Source: Lachnospiraceae bacterium
GTDB lineage: Bacteria; Bacillota; Clostridia; Lachnospirales; Lachnospiraceae
Reading direction: 5' to 3'
Length of the DNA stretch: 41,830 bases
NCBI GenBank assembly: GCA_028692395.1
Contig: JAQUXP010000033.1
Span: forward strand, 1 to 41,830
Positions 14,385-21,686 of this stretch are shown here, one piece after another. Numbering within the stretch: the first letter of the stretch is position 1; each line of letters starts with the position of its first letter. The notes under the pieces are model-generated. The model saw nothing but the letters and a program-made list of their open reading frames with translations. It had not been told where the DNA came from and searched no databases. The translations under genes were made by a program, and so were the position numbers.

Positions 14385-15872
14385 ATGGAAGTATTATACA
14401 AAAGTACACGTGGTGATGGCAGTACATTTACAGCTTCACAGGCGATCCTGAAGGGTCTTGCAGAGGACGGCGGACTTTTTGTACCGCTTACAATTCCGAA
14501 ACTGGATATTCCAGTGGCAAAGCTTACAGATATGAGCTACCAGGAAGTGGCTTATGAGGTTATGAGCAGATTTCTGACAGATTTTACAGAGGAAGAACTG
14601 AAATCCTGCATTAAAAAGGCTTATGATGAGAAGTTTGATACAAAAGCCATAGCACCGCTTCATGGGGCTGACGGAGCTTATTTCCTGGAGTTATTCCATG
14701 GGGCAACCATAGCATTTAAAGATATGGCATTATCGATTCTGCCACATCTTCTGACGACTTCTGCAAAGAAAAATCAGGTAAAAAATGAAATTGTAATTCT
14801 GACAGCAACCTCAGGAGATACCGGAAAGGCTGCTATGGCGGGCTTTTCCGATGTTCCGGGAACCAGAATTATCGTATTTTATCCGAAGGATGGAGTTAGT
14901 CCGGTACAGGAAAAACAGATGGTGACTCAAAAGGGTAACAATACCCATGTGGTAGCAATCCGAGGCAATTTTGATGATGCTCAGACCGGCGTTAAGAAGA
15001 TCTTTAATGATCGTGAGATGGCGGCGCAGCTTGACAAGGAGGGCTTCCAGTTCAGTTCAGCAAACTCTATCAATATTGGACGTCTGGTACCTCAGGTTGT
15101 GTATTATGTATATGCTTATGCAAGTATGGTACGTGAGGGTGCGATTAAAGACGGAGAGCCTATGAACGTGGTTGTTCCTACCGGAAACTTTGGTAATATT
15201 CTGGCTGCTTACTATGCCAAGAATATGGGACTGCCTATCGGAAAACTGATCTGTGCGTCCAATGAGAATAAAGTATTGTTTGATTTCTTCCAGACCGGCT
15301 GCTATGACAGAAACAGAGAGTTTATCCTTACCTCTTCTCCTTCTATGGATATTCTGATTTCCAGTAATCTGGAGCGCCTGATCTATAAGATCGCAGGCTC
15401 CGAAGAGAAGAATAAAGAGATGATGAAGGCTCTGTCAGAAACCGGAAAGTATGAGATCTCAGAGGAAATGAAGGCACAGCTTTCTGATTTCTACGGAAAT
15501 TATGCAAGTGAGGCTGATTCAGCAGCTGTAATTAAAAAGCTGTATGAGGATACGGGATATGTGATCGATACACATACAGCAGTGGCAGCAGCAGTTTTCC
15601 AGAAATATCAGGATGCTACCGGGGACCACACACCATGTGTGATCGCTTCTACTGCCAGCCCATACAAATTTGCAAGAAGTGTTCTTCATGCGATTGATGC
15701 TTCAAAATATGACAGCATGACAGATATGGAGCAGATTGATGCACTTTGCGAAACTGCAAAGGTGAAAGTGCCCCAGGCAATCGAAGATATCCGTACAGCA
15801 CCGGTACTGCATGATACGATTGTTGATATTGATGAGATGGACGGAATTGTGAAGAAGATTCTTGGCATCTGA
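14385..15872 (+). CDS. thrC: Threonine synthase
   Basis: A 495-residue PLP enzyme that converts O-phosphohomoserine to threonine. N-terminal STRGDG, FHGATIAFKDMALSILP (the Lys of FKDMA binds PLP), ILTATSGDTGKAAMAGF, SSANSINIGRLVPQVVYY and VPTGNFGNILAAYYAK are typical of the bacterial/fungal long ThrC type. AAAGGATGG precedes the start. It has its own promoter and a clear terminator, so it is monocistronic. No other threonine gene is nearby. Confidence 0.95.
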   Translation: MEVLYKSTRGDGSTFTASQAILKGLAEDGGLFVPLTIPKLDIPVAKLTDMSYQEVAYEVMSRFLTDFTEEELKSCIKKAYDEKFDTKAIAPLHGADGAYFLELFHGATIAFKDMALSILPHLLTTSAKKNQVKNEIVILTATSGDTGKAAMAGFSDVPGTRIIVFYPKDGVSPVQEKQMVTQKGNNTHVVAIRGNFDDAQTGVKKIFNDREMAAQLDKEGFQFSSANSINIGRLVPQVVYYVYAYASMVREGAIKDGEPMNVVVPTGNFGNILAAYYAKNMGLPIGKLICASNENKVLFDFFQTGCYDRNREFILTSSPSMDILISSNLERLIYKIAGSEEKNKEMMKALSETGKYEISEEMKAQLSDFYGNYASEADSAAVIKKLYEDTGYVIDTHTAVAAAVFQKYQDATGDHTPCVIASTASPYKFARSVLHAIDASKYDSMTDMEQIDALCETAKVKVPQAIEDIRTAPVLHDTIVDIDEMDGIVKKILGI

Positions 15873-15930
15873 TTTTTACCTCATGGGTAATGTTCCCGCA
15901 AGGCAGAAATCACAATGAGATAGTAACAGT

Positions 15931-15989
15931 GGCTGTCGCATGTTGGTGTCCGGAATCCCGGACAATCAAGTGCGGCAGCCTTGTTTTTA
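15931..15989 (+). terminator. Terminator after thrC
   Basis: GGCTGTCGCA (15931-15940) pairs with TGCGGCAGCC (15971-15980), with an inner GTCCGG/CCGGAC stem, followed by TTGTTTTTAT. Confidence 0.85.
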
Positions 15990-16017
15990 TGTGCGAACGA
16001 GATGGAGGAAAAAACAA

Positions 16018-17067
16018 ATGACAATAGAAGAAGTGTGTGCAGGGATTACCTCTACAGATCAGCAGGCAATGGAAGGTGCAAGGATTCACTGGGACAGTAT
16101 CGCACATCCGCTGCACAGTCTTGGAAAACTGGAGGATGTCATCGTTCAGATCGCAGGAATTCAGAAAACCCCTCAGATTGCCATAAAGAAAAAAGCACTG
16201 GTGGTAATGTGTGCGGATAATGGTGTAGTAGCAGAGGGCGTAACCCAATCCGGACAGGAGGTCACGGCTATCGTTTCTGAAAATTTTCTGAATGAGAAGG
16301 CAACAGCCAGCATTTTGTGCAGACAGACTGGTGCAGATATTGTTCCCATCGATATCGGGATGGCAGCAGATACCAGGGTGAGAAGCTGCAAGGTTGCGTA
16401 TGGAACGAAAAATATGGCAAAAGACCCCGCCATGTCTCGAGAAGAGGCCATTCAGGCGATTATGACAGGGGTTCAGATTGTGGGAGAGCTTCATCAACAG
16501 GGCTATCGTGTCCTGGCAACCGGTGAGATGGGAATCGGTAATACGACCACCAGCAGTGCCATAGCAGCCGTTTTGCTGAATCAGTCCGTGGAAGCAGTAA
16601 CCGGACGGGGTGCCGGACTGTCAAGCCAGGGACTTCAAAGAAAAATCTCGGTGATTCAGCAGGCAATTCAGCTTCATCAGCCGGACCCGGCAGATGCGGT
16701 GGATGTCATCGCAAAGGTTGGCGGATTCGATATTGCAGGTATGGCGGGTGTATTCCTGGGCGGCGCTTACTATCATATGCCGGTAGTAATTGACGGTTTT
16801 ATCTCCTGTGTTGCAGCACTTTGTGCTTCCAGAATCTGTCCGGAGGCGGCTCAATATATGATTGCCTCCCATGTTTCCAGGGAACCGGCGGCAGTGATGC
16901 TGCTTCAGGCCATGGATAAGCAGGCTTTTCTGACCTGCGATATGTGTCTGGGAGAAGGCAGTGGAGCGGTGACTCTGTTCCCGCTGCTGGATATGGCAGC
17001 GGCGGTATATCATTCTATGAGTACCTTCGATGATAACAGCATGGAGCATTATCAGCCTCTTGTTTAG
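16018..17067 (+). CDS. cobT: Nicotinate-nucleotide--dimethylbenzimidazole phosphoribosyltransferase
   Basis: 349 residues, the normal CobT length. It makes alpha-ribazole phosphate from nicotinate mononucleotide and a lower-ligand base for cobalamin. Motifs seen are VVMCADNGVVAEGVTQSG, IGMAAD, GEMGIGNTTTSSA, TGRGAGLS, VGGFDIAGMAGVFLGGA and a late GEGSGA with the catalytic Glu. The start at 16018 is preferred over an earlier frame start at 15940, because the latter lies in the thrC terminator and GGAGGAAA stands right before 16018. First gene of a six-gene run; no cobalamin riboswitch is visible ahead of it. Confidence 0.94.
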   Translation: MTIEEVCAGITSTDQQAMEGARIHWDSIAHPLHSLGKLEDVIVQIAGIQKTPQIAIKKKALVVMCADNGVVAEGVTQSGQEVTAIVSENFLNEKATASILCRQTGADIVPIDIGMAADTRVRSCKVAYGTKNMAKDPAMSREEAIQAIMTGVQIVGELHQQGYRVLATGEMGIGNTTTSSAIAAVLLNQSVEAVTGRGAGLSSQGLQRKISVIQQAIQLHQPDPADAVDVIAKVGGFDIAGMAGVFLGGAYYHMPVVIDGFISCVAALCASRICPEAAQYMIASHVSREPAAVMLLQAMDKQAFLTCDMCLGEGSGAVTLFPLLDMAAAVYHSMSTFDDNSMEHYQPLV

Positions 17068-17117
17068 TACATCGTAAAAAGTGCATCGTAAAATAAAATA
17101 AAAAAGAGGTGGAAGCG

Positions 17118-17645
17118 ATGTTTCAGGTAGTTACCGGAGGGTCCGGAAGCGGTAAATCCGCCTATGCGGAGGAACAGATCCTGTCGATGGGAAAAGCCAG
17201 AAGGATCTATATTGCAACGATGTTTCCCTTTGATCAGGAAAGCTTTGCACGAATTGAAAGACATCGGGTCATGCGGGCCGAGAAGCAGTTTGATACCATC
17301 GAATGTTATACCGGTTTAAAGGAGATCATTATTCCGGAGCATGCCAATGTGTTACTGGAATGTATGTCTAATCTTACTGCCAACGAGATGTTTCAGGAAA
17401 GTGGTGCAAAGGAAAATACCGTCCTGGCCATCTGTGAGGGAATTCAGGCACTGCTTCGACAGGCAGACAATCTTGTGGTAGTGACCAATGAAATATTTTC
17501 AGATGGTATTGTCTATGAGCAGGAGACACGAACCTACCAAAATTATCTGGGTGCTATGAATCAATATATGGCAGGGATCGCAGATACGGTTACAGAGGTG
17601 GTTTATGGAATCCCTCTTACCATAAAATCAGGGAGAAACGTATGA
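17118..17645 (+). CDS. cobU: Adenosylcobinamide kinase / guanylyltransferase
   Basis: 175 residues with the P-loop GGSGSGKS at residues 7-14, the RIERHRVMR segment that includes the guanylylated His region, and VVVTNEIFSDGIVYEQETRTYQNYLGAMNQ, matching CobU/CobP. It phosphorylates adenosylcobinamide and then adds GMP. The ATG at 17118 follows GAGGTGG; a GTG at 17109 lies inside that site. Its stop overlaps cobS by 4 bp (ATGA), typical of coupling. Confidence 0.92.
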   Translation: MFQVVTGGSGSGKSAYAEEQILSMGKARRIYIATMFPFDQESFARIERHRVMRAEKQFDTIECYTGLKEIIIPEHANVLLECMSNLTANEMFQESGAKENTVLAICEGIQALLRQADNLVVVTNEIFSDGIVYEQETRTYQNYLGAMNQYMAGIADTVTEVVYGIPLTIKSGRNV

Positions 17646-18418
17646 AAAAGATAGGAAATAGTTTTCTTGTTGCATTTGCAATGTATTCAAAGATTCCGGT
17701 TCCCACAGCGGACTGGTCAAAGGAAAATATGAAATATGCGCTGTGCTTTTTCCCCTGGATCGGTGCTGTGATCGGAGTTATCGAGTATGGATGGTTTTCA
17801 CTGGCAGCTTATCTGCAGCTTGATTCCGTCCTCCGGGCAGCGGTTATGACATTAATTCCGGTTATCATTACCGGAGGAATTCATCTGGATGGTTTTCTGG
17901 ATACGATGGATGCTCTTTCCTCCTGGAAGGAAAAAGAACAGAGACTGAGCATCTTAAAGGACCCTCATGCAGGGGCCTTTGCCATTATCAGTGGCTGTGC
18001 TTATTTTACCGCATATTTTGGATTTGCTTCTCAGATTACCAGTCAGGTACTCCAGATTTTCTGCATGGGCTTTGTTGTATCCAGAGGATTTAGCGGACTT
18101 TCCCTGATGTATTTTAAAAATGCCAATCCAAAGGGAAGCGCTGCTGCGTTTGGAACCGGAGCTCAAAAAAAGGCGGTGACAGCAGTGCTTGCTCTCACAG
18201 TGCTTGCAGCATATACTGCCATGCTTGTGGTGAGTCCTCTGGCAGGCGGTGTGGGAATTCTGGCAAGTGTGCTGGTGGTGGTATTCTATTATTTGAAAAG
18301 TAAGAAGTATTTTGGCGGAATCACAGGAGATCTGGCAGGATATTTTCTATGTCTTTGTGAATTGATCGTTATGATTGGTGCAGTGATCGCAGGAATCGGA
18401 ATGGAGCATTTATTATGA
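17642..18418 (+). CDS. cobS: Adenosylcobinamide-GDP ribazoletransferase (cobalamin synthase)
   Basis: 258 residues, an integral membrane enzyme with six or so helices. FAMYSKIPVP near the N-terminus, the acidic GGIHLDGFLDTMDAL (metal-binding Asp residues), LKDPHAGAFAII and GGITGDLAGYFLCLCE are the CobS hallmarks. It joins AdoCbi-GDP with alpha-ribazole (phosphate) to form adenosylcobalamin (phosphate). It overlaps both neighbours by 4 bp. Confidence 0.94.
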   Translation: MKKIGNSFLVAFAMYSKIPVPTADWSKENMKYALCFFPWIGAVIGVIEYGWFSLAAYLQLDSVLRAAVMTLIPVIITGGIHLDGFLDTMDALSSWKEKEQRLSILKDPHAGAFAIISGCAYFTAYFGFASQITSQVLQIFCMGFVVSRGFSGLSLMYFKNANPKGSAAAFGTGAQKKAVTAVLALTVLAAYTAMLVVSPLAGGVGILASVLVVVFYYLKSKKYFGGITGDLAGYFLCLCELIVMIGAVIAGIGMEHLL

Positions 18419-18795
18419 TTATGGTAATAGGAGGAGCATTTCAGGGAAAGAAGACCTATGCAAAACAGTGGATTGCGGATGAGAGCAGATGGGCAGACGG
18501 TGCAGACTGTACCTGGCAGGACTTATATTCCTGTGGGGCAGTGGATCATTTTCATCTGTTTGTGAAGCGTTTTCTTGAAGATCCAAAGCTGGACACGCTG
18601 CCCGAGAAACTGGCAGAAAAAAATCCGGGGCTGGTACTTGTGTCCGATGAACTGGGATATGGTGTTGTGCCGGTGGAGTCCAAAGACAGGGCATGGAGAG
18701 AAAAGACAGGAAGAATCTGCACCCGTCTTGCAGCACAGTCAGAGGAGGTTCACCGGGTAATCTGCGGTGTGGGGGTGGTGATAAAACATGCTTAA
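18415..18795 (+). CDS. Short, second CobU-like P-loop protein
   Basis: 126 residues. It starts with MVIGGAFQGKKTYA, a Walker-A-like loop at residues 6-13 with Lys/Thr in the phosphate-binding position. The second half, VLVSDELGYGVVPVESKDRAWREKTGRICTR...VHRVICGVGVVIK, resembles the last third of CobU. The central part of CobU, including the Arg-His-Arg segment, is missing. It may be a helper or specialised kinase in cobinamide salvage; a role in guanylylation seems unlikely without the His. It overlaps cobS by 4 bp and the phosphatase by 8 bp, so it is tightly built into the operon. The true function is not known to me. Confidence 0.75.
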   Translation: MIMVIGGAFQGKKTYAKQWIADESRWADGADCTWQDLYSCGAVDHFHLFVKRFLEDPKLDTLPEKLAEKNPGLVLVSDELGYGVVPVESKDRAWREKTGRICTRLAAQSEEVHRVICGVGVVIKHA

Positions 18796-19402
18796 GATAC
18801 AGATGATCCGCCACGGAAGAACCTATGGAAACAGTATCGGGCGTTATATCGGCACGACCAACGAACCCCTGATGGAAGGTGAGGCAGCCAGACTGTCTGC
18901 TTATGAGCCGGAAGCTGTCCAGTGTGTGTTTGCCAGTCCCATGCTTCGCTGCAAAGAGACAGCCCGCATACTGTTTCCGGATCAGAAACCGGAACTGCTG
19001 GATGATTTTCGGGAATGTGATTTTGGAGATTTTGAAAACAAAAATTATCAGGAGCTGTCCGGGAATGAGCAGTATCAGACATGGATTGACAGTGGCGGAA
19101 CCATCGGGTTCCCCGGTGGGGAAAGTCAGACAGCCTTCCAGAGTCGCTGTAAGAAAGCTTTTGATGAGATGATTTTCATGTGCATGGAGCGGGGCTATGA
19201 TTCGGTGGCGATGGTGGTACACGGCGGCACGATTATGAGTATTATGGAGGCTTATGGAATCCCTAAAGCCGGTTATTTTAAGTGGCAGGTGAAAAACGGG
19301 GAAGGTTATAAGGTGCGCATGCAGCCGGAACTGTGGCATACCGGAATAAAAGAACTGATTGTAGATGAGAAGATTACAGGAGAAGAATCACATGTTTGGT
19401 GA
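18788..19402 (+). CDS. cobC: Histidine phosphatase, probable alpha-ribazole phosphatase
   Basis: 204 residues of the phosphoglycerate-mutase-like superfamily. MIRHGRTYGN provides the catalytic His (residue 9) and Arg; FASPMLRCKETA, FRECDFGDFENK and VVHGGTIMSI follow in the usual order. Inside a cob operon the best assignment is CobC-type removal of the 5' phosphate from alpha-ribazole phosphate or cobalamin phosphate. The specific substrate cannot be read from the sequence. It overlaps the next gene by 11 bp. Confidence 0.8.
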   Translation: MLKIQMIRHGRTYGNSIGRYIGTTNEPLMEGEAARLSAYEPEAVQCVFASPMLRCKETARILFPDQKPELLDDFRECDFGDFENKNYQELSGNEQYQTWIDSGGTIGFPGGESQTAFQSRCKKAFDEMIFMCMERGYDSVAMVVHGGTIMSIMEAYGIPKAGYFKWQVKNGEGYKVRMQPELWHTGIKELIVDEKITGEESHVW

Positions 19403-20261
19403 GTGTCATGCTCATATCTTTATGAATGGTTATAATTATAGGCTGGCTGTTGCCACTCATCGTGCTGCACCAAGGGAAAGTCTGATCCGAGAGAAGCTTA
19501 AGGCCTATCAAAAGCTGGGTGTAACCTTTGTACGGGATGGCGGAGATCGGTTTGGCGTGTCCCTGCTGGCTAAAAAGCTGGCACCGGAATATGGAATCAC
19601 CTATCTGACACCGGGATATGCGATTCATAAAAATGGCTGCTACGGACATGTGGTAGGAGAAGGCTTTGATAATCTGAGGGAGTATGAAGGTCTGGTAAAA
19701 AAGCTTGTTGCCCAGGGTGGTGATTTTGTAAAGATTATGACCACCGGAATTCTTGATTTTGATACGGACGGACATATCACAGGACAGAGACTTGCGGCCA
19801 CAGAGGTGCGGGAGATGGTAAAGATCGCCCATGACAGGGGACTTAAGGTGATGTCCCATACGAATGGTGCCCAGGCGGTGATTGAGGCGGTGGAAGCCGG
19901 AGTGGATTCGGTGGAGCATGGCAATTATCAGACGGAGGAAAGTCTGGAGTGCATGGCAGAACATCCGGTGGTATGGGTGCCCACCCTGGTTACCGTGCGT
20001 AACCTGATTGGCTGCGGAAGATTTTCCGATGCTCTCCTGGAGCAAATCGCCAGGGGACAGAGAACCTCGCTGCAGATGGCTTATCAGAAGAAGGTATCTA
20101 TGGCACTGGGAAGTGACGCCGGAGCATACATGGTACCCCATGGAATCGGTATCGTGGATGAACAGGCTGTCTTTTACAGGATTCTTGGTGATGGGGAAGG
20201 GGTTAACGCTCATCTTCGCCGGGGAGAGGGAAAAATACACCTTTTTACGAAAAGCTCTTGA
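19392..20261 (+). CDS. Amidohydrolase-family metal enzyme in the cob operon
   Basis: 289 residues with a full binuclear-type metal site: HAH at residues 6-8, Lys114 in FVKIMTTG (candidate carboxylated Lys), His156 in MSHTNG, His176 in VEHGNY, and Asp242 in LGSDAG. The fold is the imidazolonepropionase/prolidase-like TIM barrel. Its position as the last gene of cobT-cobU-cobS-cobU2-cobC, with an 11-bp overlap, suggests a role in cobamide metabolism, for instance hydrolysis of an amide or ring in a precursor or lower-ligand base. This is inference; it is not homologous by eye to CbiZ. The ATG at 19392 follows AGGAGAAG. Its stop codon lies inside the -35 box of the pheS leader promoter. Confidence 0.8.
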   Translation: MFGECHAHIFMNGYNYRLAVATHRAAPRESLIREKLKAYQKLGVTFVRDGGDRFGVSLLAKKLAPEYGITYLTPGYAIHKNGCYGHVVGEGFDNLREYEGLVKKLVAQGGDFVKIMTTGILDFDTDGHITGQRLAATEVREMVKIAHDRGLKVMSHTNGAQAVIEAVEAGVDSVEHGNYQTEESLECMAEHPVVWVPTLVTVRNLIGCGRFSDALLEQIARGQRTSLQMAYQKKVSMALGSDAGAYMVPHGIGIVDEQAVFYRILGDGEGVNAHLRRGEGKIHLFTKSS

Positions 20262-20286
20262 CAGTATCTAAAAGTCTGGGTAAACT
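20258..20286 (+). promoter_or_regulatory. Promoter of the pheST T-box transcript
   Basis: TTGACA at 20258-20263 and TAAACT at 20281-20286 with 17-bp spacing. The TGA in the -35 hexamer is the stop codon of the amidohydrolase gene. Confidence 0.65.
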
Positions 20287-20289
20287 GTT

Positions 20290-20598
20290 TAAGTATGAAA
20301 CACGGCATTGAAGGTGTTTAGATAAAGAACTTCGCAGCTGCGTAGCCTTTACAGAGATCGGAAGCCATCGGCTGAAAGCTTCCAGAGGTTTTGTTGTTTA
20401 TCTGATTTCCCACCGGAGCCTCCTTTCTGAAACACATGATCCGGGAATATAGAAGCTCCGGAATCAAAAGTGTAAGTAGGTTAGGACGTGACTGCACGTT
20501 ACAGCAGCAGATGAGAGTCGGATCAGATCCGAAATCAGGGTGGTACCGCGGAACTTTTTTAAGCTTCGTCCCTTTTTACAGGGATGGAGCTTTTTTTG
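20290..20598 (+). promoter_or_regulatory. T-box leader, phenylalanine type (specifier UUC)
   Basis: The T-box core AGGGTGGTACCGCGGAAC is at 20537-20554, followed by a terminator stem (AAGCTTCGTCCC at 20561-20572 with GGGATGGAGCTT at 20581-20592) and a T run. The specifier region reads GAT-TTC-CCACCGGAGC, with TTC (20407-20409) for phenylalanine. Uncharged tRNA-Phe would induce pheST, fitting a synthetase operon. Confidence 0.9.
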
Positions 20599-20636
20599 TA
20601 TCTATTCCCGAAAACATAAGTGAAGGAGAAAAGTCA

Positions 20637-21671
20637 ATGAGTGATGTGAACATCAAAGAAAAACTTGAAAGCATCCTGAATGAGGCAGTCAAGAAGATTG
20701 AAGAGTCAGATGTACCGGAAAAGTTAAATGAAGCCCGGATCAACATTCTGGGAAAAAAGGGCCAGCTGACAGCTGTCTTAAAGAGCATGAAGGATGTAGA
20801 ACCGGAGGATCGCCCAAAGGTGGGTCAGATGGTAAATGAAGCCCGGGAGAAGATTGAAGGGAAACTGGAAGCCGCACTTTCTGAGATGGAGAGAAAAATC
20901 CGTGAAGAGAAGATGAAGGCAGAAGTCATCGATGTAACACTTCCCGCAAAAAAGAATAATATTGGACATCGTCATCCCAACACTATCGCTTTGGAAGAGG
21001 TGGAGCGTATCTTTGTGGGCATGGGTTACGAAGTCATGGAAGGACCTGAGATCGAATATGATCTTTATAATTTTGAGAAGCTGAATATTCCGGCCAACCA
21101 TCCGGCAAAGGATGAGCAGGATACCTTTTATGTGAACAAGGATATTGTACTTCGGACACAGACCTCCCCTATCCAGGCCCGTGTGATGGAAAGTGGAAAG
21201 CTTCCTATCCGTATGCTGGCACCGGGACGTGTTTTCCGTGCTGATGAAGTAGATGCAACGCATTCTCCTTCCTTCCATCAGATTGAGGGACTTGTAGTAG
21301 ATAAGAATATTACCTTTGCAGATCTGAAGGGAACACTGGCAGAGTTTGCAAGAGAACTGTTTGGAGAGAATACAAAGACAAAATTCCGTCCCCATCATTT
21401 CCCATTCACAGAGCCAAGTGCGGAGATGGATGTCAGCTGCTTTAAGTGCGGCGGCACCGGATGTCGTTTTTGTAAGGGATCCGGCTGGATTGAGATCCTT
21501 GGATGTGGCATGGTGCATCCGCATGTATTTGAGATGTGCGGAATTGATCCGGACGAATACACCGGTTTTGCTTTTGGTGTAGGTCTGGAGCGTATCGCCC
21601 TTTTGAAATATGAAATTGATGACATGAGACTGCTGTATGAAAATGATTACAGATTCTTAAAACAGTTCTAA
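20637..21671 (+). CDS. pheS: Phenylalanyl-tRNA synthetase alpha subunit
   Basis: 344 residues of a class II synthetase. The N-terminal coiled coil (about residues 1-90, with LNEARINILGKKGQLTAVLK) is followed by HPNTIALEEVERIFVGMGYEV, motif 2 (VFRADEVDATHSPSFHQIEG) and motif 3 (FGVGLERIALLKY). A CFKCGGTGCRFCKGSGWIEILGCGMVHP segment provides a Cys cluster seen in some PheS proteins. The start at 20637 follows GAAGGAGA; the frame is open further upstream but that part is T-box leader. Works as alpha2-beta2 with PheT. Confidence 0.95.
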   Translation: MSDVNIKEKLESILNEAVKKIEESDVPEKLNEARINILGKKGQLTAVLKSMKDVEPEDRPKVGQMVNEAREKIEGKLEAALSEMERKIREEKMKAEVIDVTLPAKKNNIGHRHPNTIALEEVERIFVGMGYEVMEGPEIEYDLYNFEKLNIPANHPAKDEQDTFYVNKDIVLRTQTSPIQARVMESGKLPIRMLAPGRVFRADEVDATHSPSFHQIEGLVVDKNITFADLKGTLAEFARELFGENTKTKFRPHHFPFTEPSAEMDVSCFKCGGTGCRFCKGSGWIEILGCGMVHPHVFEMCGIDPDEYTGFAFGVGLERIALLKYEIDDMRLLYENDYRFLKQF

Positions 21672-21686
21672 AACAGGGAGGATAAC

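Noticed and set aside
15873-16017. Possible cobalamin riboswitch ahead of cobT
   Set aside because: The gap is 145 nt and is filled largely by a terminator hairpin with T tract; no B12-box-like sequence was seen.
18419-19339. Long minus-strand reading frame (306 codons) opposite the cobU-like and phosphatase genes
   Set aside because: It is a mirror of two recognizable genes, with low-complexity His/Pro-rich translation.
19374-20240. Long minus-strand reading frame (288 codons) opposite the amidohydrolase gene
   Set aside because: The plus strand encodes an enzyme with all metal ligands and sits in an operon; the antisense frame is His/Ser/Cys-rich and without family resemblance.
20436-20636. 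N-terminal extension of PheS by 67 residues
   Set aside because: This part is the T-box, antiterminator and terminator; GAAGGAGA just before 20637 marks the real start.
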